Assembly (NCBI GenBank): GCA_017427625.1
Contig: JAFRSL010000061.1
Span: 1 to 13,729 of the forward strand
DNA: 13,729 bases
Direction: 5' to 3'
Origin: Synergistaceae bacterium
Lineage (GTDB): Bacteria > Synergistota > Synergistia > Synergistales > Aminobacteriaceae
Below the pieces are notes generated by a model. That model had not been told where the DNA came from. It worked only from the letters and a program-made list of their open reading frames with translations, and did no database searches. Both the position numbers and the translations under genes were made by a program. Numbering within the stretch: the stretch's first letter is position 1; each line of letters begins with the position of its first letter. Below, in pieces: positions 7,777 through 13,729 of the stretch.

Positions 7777-8846
7777 CTGTGATGAAGTATCCAGTCCGCC
7801 GCGCGCTTGGCCTCGTTGAAATCCTGACCGTGCTTCTGCTCGTATGCCTCGAAGAATTTCGGGAAGTAGAAATCCGTCCCAAAGTCCTCAATCAGCCCTC
7901 TCTGCGCAAACTCCGCGAACATGTCATCGAACCTTCTAGCTCCGTAGCCCAGCATGTGCTTGATTTGCCCGGTCGTTCTGGGGAGACGTATCAGTCCGAC
8001 CTTGAAGCCCGCTGTTACAGCCTCAGAGACCATTGATACGGAGTCCTCAGTAACAAGAACATGCGTCGCAGCTCCAAGTATCGCAGTGATCGAGTTCTGG
8101 TTGGGTGTCCGCGAGTAAAGGAACATATATTCGAGGTTAGGATTTCCCGCAAATATTTCCTCGACAGTTTCCTCAACACCCTCGCCGGTCCTTCGTGATG
8201 TCGTGATGAGGAACTTTGCATCGCGTATGTCTCTAAGCTGGGTGAGAATGTCCTTAGCCCAGCGCGAATTTATGCGGTAATTTGCGTCGCTTCCGCCGAT
8301 AAGTATTGCTACGACCTTGTGGCCTTCGAGGTCTTTCCCCGCGAAATAATGCGAGGCTATATCCTTCAATGAGGGCGCGTAAATGTGATTTGGTGCGCCT
8401 AGCGTCGTGATTACGTTTCCTGATTTCAGGTCGGGTTTGTCGTGCTTTGGGACTATCGCATAGTTGAAGGATTTTGTTCCGAGTACTGACGGTGTCATAA
8501 GGACGGCGCATTTGTTGTGAGTTGCTTTTGCGAGGGCTAGGCAGAACGGTGCGGCTTTGCTTCCCGCTGAAATGAATAACGTTGTGCCCTCCTCGTACTT
8601 GTTGTAGCGTACCCCGAAAGACTTCAGCCATTCCCGCGAGAATGAGCCTCCGTGAACTTCGAGGCCTCGAACAAAAAGTTTCAGCTTCAAAACGCGGTCG
8701 AATATCGACATGTGCGGTATTGTTACTGTTGAAGGGTCTAATGACGTTCCAGAAAGCCTCTCCATCCATTCGGCAACTCCTAATGACTGGTGATAATGCC
8801 CTCTTATACCGTCGCTGATTATTACCGTCCTTCTAAATTTCGGCAT
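7773..8846 (-). CDS. ELM1-family (Mito_fiss_Elm1, DUF1022) protein
   Basis: The 357-residue protein matches the ELM1 family (Pfam PF06258): SDGIRGHYHQSLGVAEW (11-27), LMTPSVLG (116-123), IVPKHDKPD (131-139), ILIGGSDANYRI (181-192), the TTSRRTGEGVEE block (215-226) and VLVTEDSVSMVSEA (263-276). The plant member acts in mitochondrial fission. Bacterial members have no settled activity, but the fold resembles GT-B glycosyltransferases and they often sit with LPS genes. As the last gene of a KDO operon, a role in lipid A/KDO or core modification is the natural inference. The start overlaps the end of kdsB by 14 bp; a GAGGA at 8856-8860, 9 bp upstream, supports this ATG. There is no predicted signal peptide or membrane helix. 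Confidence 0.87.
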   Translation of the reverse strand: MPKFRRTVIISDGIRGHYHQSLGVAEWMERLSGTSLDPSTVTIPHMSIFDRVLKLKLFVRGLEVHGGSFSREWLKSFGVRYNKYEEGTTLFISAGSKAAPFCLALAKATHNKCAVLMTPSVLGTKSFNYAIVPKHDKPDLKSGNVITTLGAPNHIYAPSLKDIASHYFAGKDLEGHKVVAILIGGSDANYRINSRWAKDILTQLRDIRDAKFLITTSRRTGEGVEETVEEIFAGNPNLEYMFLYSRTPNQNSITAILGAATHVLVTEDSVSMVSEAVTAGFKVGLIRLPRTTGQIKHMLGYGARRFDDMFAEFAQRGLIEDFGTDFYFPKFFEAYEQKHGQDFNEAKRAADWILHHS

Positions 8847-9558
8847 TCATTAACTTCCTCACTCTCACTAAATCTTCCGGCGTGTCTACTCCTATGCTTT
8901 GCCCCTTGCTCCCCGTAACGCCGACCTTTATCCTGTAACCATGCTCCAATATTCTAAGCTGCTCAAGAGACTCGGCCATGCTCAGTGGAGTATCGCTGAG
9001 ACCGATGTACTTCCTCAGAAATTCCGCGCTGTAACCGTATATCCCTATGTGCTGATAGACCGGGAGGCTCGACTCGTTGCGCTTGTACGGTATCAATGAG
9101 CGTGAGAAGTACAAAGCATATCCCTCAAGAGTCATTACGACTTTCACAATATTAGGGTCGGCGAAATTTTCTGACATCTCGCGGCATAGTGTAGCACAAT
9201 AATTCTCACGTAAAAGCCCCGCGACCTCATCAATCATAACAGGGTCAAGCAAAGGTTCATCGCCCTGAATGTTTATCACCGCATCAAAACCACCGCCGTA
9301 AATCCTGAGTGCCTCCTCGCATCTTGCCGTGCCGTTGGGAAGATTGCCATCAGTCATTACAGCATGGTAGCCAGCGTTCACGACACAATCATATATCCTG
9401 TTGTCATCAGTCGCAACAACGAGGCCGCTGAGAGATGTTGACATTATGGCACGTTCATAGACGCGGAGAATCATGGGCTTTCCGAGAATGTCAGCGAGGG
9501 GCTTTCCGGGAAACCTTGACGACGAATAACGCGCCGGAATTATTCCGAGTATTTTCAT
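8833..9558 (-). CDS. kdsB: 3-deoxy-manno-octulosonate cytidylyltransferase (CMP-KDO synthetase)
   Basis: This enzyme makes CMP-KDO from KDO and CTP, the activation step before KDO transfer to lipid A. The 241 residues fit the family length. Recognisable motifs are IIPARYSSSRFPGKPL (6-21, the CTP-binding loop), VVATDD (47-52), INIQGDEPL (95-103, whose Asp binds the catalytic metal), YFSRSLIPY (150-158), YQHIGIYGY (168-176), LEQLRILEHG (198-207) and GVDTPEDL (223-230). The loop usually written HxSGTDR or HxSGTER is NLPNGTAR (72-79) here, so the His, Ser and acidic positions are changed. The start ATG overlaps the kdsD stop as ATGA without a strong Shine-Dalgarno, indicating coupling. Specificity for KDO over related octulosonates cannot be proved from sequence. 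Confidence 0.94.
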   Translation of the reverse strand: MKILGIIPARYSSSRFPGKPLADILGKPMILRVYERAIMSTSLSGLVVATDDNRIYDCVVNAGYHAVMTDGNLPNGTARCEEALRIYGGGFDAVINIQGDEPLLDPVMIDEVAGLLRENYCATLCREMSENFADPNIVKVVMTLEGYALYFSRSLIPYKRNESSLPVYQHIGIYGYSAEFLRKYIGLSDTPLSMAESLEQLRILEHGYRIKVGVTGSKGQSIGVDTPEDLVRVRKLMNAEI

Positions 9559-10532
9559 GCTATACCAGCTTTCAAGAGTTCGTGTATGTGTACTATTCCT
9601 ACTGGACGGCCATCTTCAACCGCAATCAATACGCTGATTTCGTTGCTCTCCATTTTCCGCACAGCCTCAGCAGCGAGTGAGTCGGGGCTAATGGTCTTGG
9701 GCTTGCGCGTCATTGCGTCCTCGATCTTGGTCGTGAATGCGTCATTCCCAGAACGTTCCATGAGGCGACGCAAATCACCGTCCGTGAATATCCCCGTAAG
9801 TTTACCACCATCGTCGAGAACGCACGTAGCACCGTAGCCCTTCCCTGTAATCACGAAGAGTGCCTCCTTAACGGTAACGCCCTCGCGGACAACAGGGAGG
9901 CTATCACCTTTTCCCATAACGTCGCGGACTCTTGTCAGCAATTTACGTCCGAGACTTCCGCCCGGGTGGAAAAGCGCGAAATCCTCACGCCTAAGTCCCC
10001 GAAGTATCGTAACCATTACGGCAATGGCATCACCGAGTACAAGCTCAAGCGTCGTGCTGCTCATTGGGGCAAGGTGCAAGGGATCTCCCTCGTCATCAAC
10101 GTGAGCGTTAATCACTATGTCGGCATTCTCGGCGAGAGGCGATGACATTGAACCCGTAACAGCAATCATCTTTGCGCCCGTTCTCCTGAAGTGCGGAAGC
10201 AACGCTACAATCTCAGACGATGCGCCGCTGTTGCTAATGAAAAGCCCTATATCCTCGCGCCTGACCATTCCCAGATCACCGTGTGAGGCTTCGGCAGCAT
10301 GAAGGAAGAATGACGGTGTTCCGAGCGATGCAAGAGTCGCGGAAATTTTGCGCCCAACATGGCCGGACTTCCCAAGACCAACAACTACAACTCGCCCCTG
10401 ACACACGTAAATCTCACGGGCAGCCTTGACGGTTTCGAGACCTAAATTTTCGGCTGACCTGATAATTTCGCCTGCCTCTTTCAACATCAATTCCTTTGCT
10501 GACTTTAGTAACTCCTCGTCCGTGTGAAGCAT
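9555..10532 (-). CDS. kdsD: Arabinose-5-phosphate isomerase (KpsF/GutQ family)
   Basis: It interconverts ribulose-5-phosphate and arabinose-5-phosphate, the first committed KDO step. The 325-residue layout is standard: a SIS sugar-isomerase domain (about 40-180) and two CBS domains (about 204-260 and 270-325). The SIS domain shows GLGKSGHVGRKISATLASLGTP (52-73), AEASHGDLGM (80-89), ISNSGASSE (99-107), APMSSTT (155-161) and FHPGGSLGRKL (188-198). Residues reported as important in E. coli KdsD (Lys59, Glu111, Glu152, His193) have equivalents at K55, E107, E148 and H189, all at a constant offset of four. The start ATG shares one base with the upstream stop (TGATG), and a GAGG at 10543-10546 supports it. 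The kdsA and kdsB neighbours make the KDO role much more likely than the GutQ sugar-alcohol role. Confidence 0.94.
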   Translation of the reverse strand: MLHTDEELLKSAKELMLKEAGEIIRSAENLGLETVKAAREIYVCQGRVVVVGLGKSGHVGRKISATLASLGTPSFFLHAAEASHGDLGMVRREDIGLFISNSGASSEIVALLPHFRRTGAKMIAVTGSMSSPLAENADIVINAHVDDEGDPLHLAPMSSTTLELVLGDAIAVMVTILRGLRREDFALFHPGGSLGRKLLTRVRDVMGKGDSLPVVREGVTVKEALFVITGKGYGATCVLDDGGKLTGIFTDGDLRRLMERSGNDAFTTKIEDAMTRKPKTISPDSLAAEAVRKMESNEISVLIAVEDGRPVGIVHIHELLKAGIA

Positions 10533-11869
10533 CAGATTATTGCCTCATTGAGAATTACAGCTTTGTAGAGAGCTTTCACAGCGTCCTCGTAATCGCGGTC
10601 GTAAACTCCGAGTATCATGTTCAGTTTGTCAGACCCCTGCTCTATCATCTGCACTTTTATTTCGGCCATCGAAAGCGCATTGAGTATTTTGCTGAATATT
10701 CCTTTGACCGTTCCCATTCCCTCGCCGATTATTGCGATTAAGGAGAGACCTTTCTCAACTGTTATCGAATCGGGAGCTATTTCCCTCTTTATCTCGGAGA
10801 TTATTTCCTCTCGTCGAAGCTCGAACATCGGAGTCTTCAGGACTACCGACATCTGATGTATTCCTGAGAGATAATGCTGACAGGCTATGTGATGTTTGGC
10901 GAATAACCCGAAGAGTTTTCCCCCGAAGTCGTAAATCTTGTTCATTCCGTACTTCTGGATATGAATAACGTTGAAATTCTTTCGTCCAGCGATACAGGAT
11001 ACTACGTCGCGCATGGCATTGTGAGGAAGTTTCGGGCTTATCATCATTGCTTCGTCATTCGAGACATGTATTCCCGAAATCATCATAGGTATTCCCGCTT
11101 CCTGAAGCATGAAAACAACGTCGTCCGTAACCAAATCCATGCCCATGTAATTCAGTTCGAGAGCCTCATTGTACGTTATGTTCTGTATGAGTTCAGCGTC
11201 AGGGATTACGGAGGGGTCGGCACTGAATATCTTTGCGTCCTCGCTCCATTTCTCGAAAATATCAGCCTTCACCGAACACGCTACCATTGCTCCGGCAGTA
11301 TCACAATCACCGCGCCTGAAAGTCTTTATTTTCCCGTCAGGCAATGAGCCGTAGAAGCTCGGTATTACTGCCCGATCGTAATCTTTGAGAACTTCGCCCG
11401 CAATCTTGAATGTCTTTGTCTTGTCGGGAGTCCCTTCCTTGTTGAAGAACAATATTTCCTGAGCGTCAACGAATGGCCAATCCAAGAACTTTGCGAAGAT
11501 TTTTGCCATGATGTACTCTCCGCGACTTCCAATGTAGTCCAAGTTCATGCCGAACTCGAGACTTTTTCGCAGAGCAGACATTTCCGCGCCAACATCGAAA
11601 TCGATTCCAAGTCCGCTGACTATCTCGCTGTAACGTTCTGAGATTTTTGCAAGCATTTCATCGCAGTTTTCGTGATTGCTGAAACCTGAATGGCATATAT
11701 AGAGCAAATCAGTGATACCCAGAGCATTAGGGGAAGGACCCGGAGCTGACACAATAACATAGCGTCTGTCAGGGTTAGACCGTATAATCTCGGCGGATTT
11801 CTTGACTTCGTTTGAATTTAAGGCTGCGTTTCCGCCGAATCTTGAGACTATCAGGTTACTCACTATCAT
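10532..11869 (-). CDS. Aspartate kinase-like protein with altered catalytic motifs
   Basis: The 445-residue protein has the amino-acid kinase domain (about 1-285) followed by two ACT domains (about 298-345 and 376-440), the layout of the aspartate kinases common in clostridia. SAPG (41-44), SRGEY (115-119), GSLPDGKIKTF (174-184), ADP (217-219) and the ITYNEALELNYMG run (231-243) are recognisable. Key motifs differ: RFGGNAA replaces the KFGGSS/KFGGTS opening, RRGDCD (185-190) replaces GRGGSD/SRGGSD, and WSEDAKIFSADPSVI replaces the usual W/YTDVxGxxxADPRxV. The invariant opening Lys is therefore Arg, though the Arg and Asp of the RGGSD site remain. Aspartate kinase makes aspartyl-phosphate for the lysine, threonine, methionine and diaminopimelate routes. 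Here it sits between kdsA and kdsD, so a specialised or regulatory role is possible. I chose the ATG; a GTG one codon upstream (11872) is the alternative, with AAGGA at 11879-11883 serving either. Confidence 0.8.
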   Translation of the reverse strand: MIVSNLIVSRFGGNAALNSNEVKKSAEIIRSNPDRRYVIVSAPGPSPNALGITDLLYICHSGFSNHENCDEMLAKISERYSEIVSGLGIDFDVGAEMSALRKSLEFGMNLDYIGSRGEYIMAKIFAKFLDWPFVDAQEILFFNKEGTPDKTKTFKIAGEVLKDYDRAVIPSFYGSLPDGKIKTFRRGDCDTAGAMVACSVKADIFEKWSEDAKIFSADPSVIPDAELIQNITYNEALELNYMGMDLVTDDVVFMLQEAGIPMMISGIHVSNDEAMMISPKLPHNAMRDVVSCIAGRKNFNVIHIQKYGMNKIYDFGGKLFGLFAKHHIACQHYLSGIHQMSVVLKTPMFELRREEIISEIKREIAPDSITVEKGLSLIAIIGEGMGTVKGIFSKILNALSMAEIKVQMIEQGSDKLNMILGVYDRDYEDAVKALYKAVILNEAII

Positions 11870-11878
11870 CACCAGCTT

Positions 11879-11883
11879 TCCTT
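11879..11883 (-). promoter_or_regulatory. Shine-Dalgarno of the aspartate kinase-like gene
   Basis: AAGGA on the minus strand lies 9 bp from the ATG at 11869 and 6 bp from the GTG at 11872. It sits in the 33-bp gap after the kdsA stop, the longest gap in the operon, and shows that this gene has its own initiation signal rather than relying on stop-start overlap. Confidence 0.6.
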
Positions 11884-11905
11884 ACATTATTGTTTAAGAA
11901 GACAG

Positions 11906-12742
11906 CTATTTTAATTCATCAGAGAAGCCCTTGCGGACGTTATGTATTGCAAGAACTTCATCAAGGAATCTCCCCATCTGGTCAAGAGGAATCATGTTAG
12001 GCCCATCGCTCAGAGCCTCTTTAGGGTTAGGGTGAGTCTCGGCAAAAATTGCGTCAATCCCAACCCCAGCAGCAGCCCTCGCCAACGGGAAAGCGAGCCT
12101 GTAATCCCCGCCGCTTGCGCCGCCAAGTCCGCCCGGCCTCTGGACACTGTGAGTGGCGTCAAATACGACCGGATACCCCATCTCACGCATCGTAATAAGC
12201 CCCGTCATGTCGACTACAAGGCGGTGATAACCCATCATTGTGCCGCGCTCGCAGAACATGATGTTGTCATTTCCGGCTTCACGGCATTTTGCGGCGACAT
12301 ATGTCATGTCTTCGGGCGCGAGGAACTGGGCTTTCTTAATGTTGATGATACGCCCTGTTTTTGCGGCGGCAACGAGGAGGTCAGTCTGTCGGCAAAGGAA
12401 CGCAGGAATCTGTATGATGTCGACAACTTCCCCTGCCGGTGCTGCCTGAAAACTCTCGTGAATGTCCGTGAGAACAGGAACTCCGGCCATGCTCTTGATC
12501 TCGGCGAGCTGTTCAAGTCCCTTTTCGAGTCCCGGCCCTCTCCATGCGTGAACTGATGTCCTGTTAGCCTTGTCGAATGAAGCCTTGAAGATGTAGAGCA
12601 ATCCGCGCTCATCACAGAGTCGTTTCATGGATTTTGCGACTCTTAGGCCAAGTTCTGGGGATTCGAGGGAACAGGGCCCCGCAATTACAGCGAGGCTCCC
12701 ATCACCGATAAATTTGCCGTTAATGTAGTAACGTTTTACCAA
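11906..12742 (-). CDS. kdsA: 3-deoxy-8-phosphooctulonate synthase, metal-dependent type
   Basis: It condenses phosphoenolpyruvate with arabinose-5-phosphate to KDO-8-phosphate. The 278 residues fit the family. IAGPCSLES (20-28), FKASFDKANRTS (52-63), GVPVLTDIHE (87-96), IIQIPAFLCRQTDLL (109-123), NIKKAQFLAPEDM (134-146), FDATHSVQRPG (194-204) and DGPNMIPL (246-253) are all present. KANRTS separates it from DAHP synthases. C24, H198, E235 and D246 match the metal ligands of Aquifex KdsA (Cys11, His185, Glu222, Asp233) with a constant offset of 13, marking it as a metal-dependent enzyme rather than the E. coli type with Asn in place of Cys. TMMGYHRL (168-175) stands where TSFGYNxL is common. 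The start is an inferred TTG, 2 bp after the aldolase stop with only a weak GGGAAAG upstream, so coupling is likely. Confidence 0.95.
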   Translation of the reverse strand: MVKRYYINGKFIGDGSLAVIAGPCSLESPELGLRVAKSMKRLCDERGLLYIFKASFDKANRTSVHAWRGPGLEKGLEQLAEIKSMAGVPVLTDIHESFQAAPAGEVVDIIQIPAFLCRQTDLLVAAAKTGRIINIKKAQFLAPEDMTYVAAKCREAGNDNIMFCERGTMMGYHRLVVDMTGLITMREMGYPVVFDATHSVQRPGGLGGASGGDYRLAFPLARAAAGVGIDAIFAETHPNPKEALSDGPNMIPLDQMGRFLDEVLAIHNVRKGFSDELK

Positions 12743-12744
12743 TG

Positions 12745-13608
12745 TTATGCTTTCCCGTCTGAACCGAAGAGCCTGATTTTCTCCCTGACAGTCTCCTTGA
12801 TTGCCTCAAATCCGGGCGCGAGGAGTTTGCGGGGGTCATAGCCCTTGCCCTGATTGTCTTTGCCTTCCTCGATGTACTTGCGTGTTGCGGCGGCAAATGA
12901 GAGCTGGCACTCAGTGTTTACGTTGACCTTTGAGACACCGAGAGTGATAGCTTTCTTGACCATCTCATCGGGGATTCCTGAGCCACCGTGAAGGACGAGG
13001 GGCATCAATCCTGTCTTCTCCTGAACCTTTGCGAGAGTCTCGAATGAGAGTCCCTTCCAGTTTGCGGGATACTTTCCGTGAATGTTGCCGATACCAGCCG
13101 CGAGCATGTCAACGCCGAGATCAGCAATCCTCTTGCACTCGTCGGGGTCAGCGCACTCGCCCATTCCGACAACTCCGTCCTCTTCTCCGCCGATTGCGCC
13201 GACTTCAGCCTCAATCGTCATTCCGAGCATATGAGCAGCGTGGGTAAGTTCGACGGTCTTTGCGACGTTCTCGTCGATGGGGAAATGTGAGCCGTCAAAC
13301 ATGATTGACGTGAATCCGGCCTTGATGCACTTGTACGCGCCCTCATACGTGCCGTGATCAAGGTGCGTGCAGACGGGGACGGTGATTCCGAACTCTTTGT
13401 CCATTGCTTCGACCATCGCCTGAACGGTTCTGAAGCCGCCCATGTACTTCCCTGCGCCCTCAGAGACTCCGAGGATTACGGGTGATTTGAGTTCTTCGGC
13501 GACCTGAAGGACTGCCTTTGTCCACTCGAGGTTGTTGATGTTGAGCTGACCGACCGCGTAATGACCGGCTTTTGCTTTTGTGAGCATTTCTTTTGCGTTT
13601 ACTAACAT
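12745..13608 (-). CDS. fba: Class II fructose-bisphosphate aldolase
   Basis: This Zn-dependent aldolase of 287 residues interconverts fructose-1,6-bisphosphate with dihydroxyacetone phosphate and glyceraldehyde-3-phosphate. GQLNINNLEW (20-29) is the family opening. THLDHG (81-86) holds the catalytic Asp84 and zinc-binding His85. FDGSHFPIDENV (104-115), EAEVGAIGGEEDG (133-145), GNIHGKYP (174-181, zinc-binding His178), LVLHGGSGIPDE (204-215, zinc-binding His207) and KVNVNTE (227-233) complete the active site. A tagatose-bisphosphate aldolase cannot be fully excluded. It is the first gene of the operon, with a strong AGGAGGG (13619-13625) 10 bp before the ATG and a promoter candidate upstream. 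Why a glycolytic aldolase leads a KDO operon is open; both routes draw on triose and PEP metabolism. Confidence 0.93.
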   Translation of the reverse strand: MLVNAKEMLTKAKAGHYAVGQLNINNLEWTKAVLQVAEELKSPVILGVSEGAGKYMGGFRTVQAMVEAMDKEFGITVPVCTHLDHGTYEGAYKCIKAGFTSIMFDGSHFPIDENVAKTVELTHAAHMLGMTIEAEVGAIGGEEDGVVGMGECADPDECKRIADLGVDMLAAGIGNIHGKYPANWKGLSFETLAKVQEKTGLMPLVLHGGSGIPDEMVKKAITLGVSKVNVNTECQLSFAAATRKYIEEGKDNQGKGYDPRKLLAPGFEAIKETVREKIRLFGSDGKA

Positions 13609-13618
13609 TTTGGATTTA

Positions 13619-13625
13619 CCCTCCT
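13619..13625 (-). promoter_or_regulatory. Strong Shine-Dalgarno of the aldolase gene
   Basis: AGGAGGG on the minus strand is the best ribosome-binding site of the six-gene operon, 10 bp upstream of the aldolase ATG. It suggests that the first cistron is translated most strongly. Confidence 0.8.
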
Positions 13626-13646
13626 GTGAAATTATGGATTGTGATA

Positions 13647-13654
13647 ATTATATA
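13647..13654 (-). promoter_or_regulatory. Candidate promoter -10 region for the aldolase-KDO operon
   Basis: On the minus strand the sequence reads TGCTATATAAT, which holds a perfect TATAAT (13652-13647) and, two bases earlier, TATATA preceded by an extended -10 TGC. No strong -35 box is at the expected distance; CTGTTA (13674-13669) is a weak match. The leader would be about 30-40 bases. The rest of 13626-13729 shows no other clear signal besides the T-run near the window edge. Confidence 0.5.
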
Positions 13655-13689
13655 GCATTTCGCTGAATTAACAGGCGTGAATTGCTGAA

Positions 13690-13729
13690 TAATCGGCGCA
13701 AAAAAATCCCTCCCGACTCATCATCAGGA
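13690..13729 (-). terminator. Possible intrinsic terminator, cut by the window edge
   Basis: On the minus strand a GGGAGGGA arm is followed directly by a run of seven T residues. The visible TCCT at the very end of the window could be the inner part of the opposite arm, with the remainder outside. If so, it ends transcription of a gene just beyond the window and insulates the aldolase promoter. Confidence 0.35.

Noticed and set aside
8254..8769. Minus-strand open frame of 171 codons inside the ELM1 gene
   Set aside because: It is Arg/Ser-rich, out of frame with a well-supported ELM1 protein, and has no recognisable family.
9562..9577. Ten-base sequence GAAAGCTGGT shared by the regions before kdsB and before the aspartate kinase-like gene, considered as a repeated control element
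   Set aside because: The copy before kdsB is simply the coding sequence for the LKAGIA end of kdsD, so the match is most likely chance.
11942..12556. Plus-strand open frame of 204 codons opposite kdsA
   Set aside because: It lies entirely antisense to a textbook kdsA, and its Cys/Arg-rich translation shows no motif.
1..13729. Defence system, prophage, integron or transposon
   Set aside because: No integrase, transposase, nuclease, helicase, inverted-repeat ends or tRNA attachment site is visible; all supported genes are envelope or metabolic.

Overview
The window looks like chromosomal DNA from a Gram-negative, LPS-making anaerobe. My best guess is Synergistaceae (phylum Synergistota). This rests on the style of the large surface protein built from putative-Ig (He_PIG) repeats, a KDO (LPS inner-core sugar) gene set that includes a metal-dependent-type KdsA, an aspartate kinase of the architecture common in clostridia, and a coding style with ATG, GTG and TTG starts. 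The assignment is from memory of such genomes and was not checked by search. Coding density is very high, and every gene seen appears to serve the cell envelope or central metabolism feeding it.

Layout. (1) Positions 2-3820, plus strand: the 3' part of a very large gene for a repetitive secreted or surface protein. It has eleven He_PIG-type Ig-like repeats, one divergent module, an acidic Pro/Glu linker and an unidentified C-terminal domain, and it ends at a strong intrinsic terminator (3838-3870). (2) Positions 5624-3883, minus strand: a translationally coupled pair (ATGA overlap), a DUF115/MptE-like protein and a capsular-polysaccharide-synthesis-type glycosyltransferase. (3) Positions 5688-7776, plus strand: two overlapping GT4-type glycosyltransferases, transcribed divergently from pair (2) across a 63-bp intergenic region with a good -10 box. 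(4) Positions 13608-7773, minus strand: a tight six-gene operon, class II fructose-bisphosphate aldolase - kdsA - aspartate kinase-like - kdsD - kdsB - ELM1-family protein, with junctions from a 33-bp gap to a 14-bp overlap. It meets the GT4 pair tail-to-tail, with the two stop codons overlapping and no terminator visible between them.

Working model. The operon makes CMP-KDO: KdsD converts ribulose-5-P to arabinose-5-P, KdsA condenses it with PEP, and KdsB activates KDO with CTP. The KDO-8-P phosphatase (kdsC) and KDO transferase (waaA) are not in the window. The neighbouring glycosyltransferases, the DUF115 protein and the ELM1 protein would build or modify LPS core, O-chain or another surface glycan, and the repeat protein is a neighbouring surface structure. 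The most unusual items are the aspartate kinase-like gene with altered catalytic motifs inside the KDO operon, the ELM1 gene at its end, the unassigned C-terminal domain of the repeat protein, and the terminator-less convergent junction. I see no mobile element, CRISPR array, tRNA or rRNA, and nothing that clearly amounts to a new defence or mobile system.
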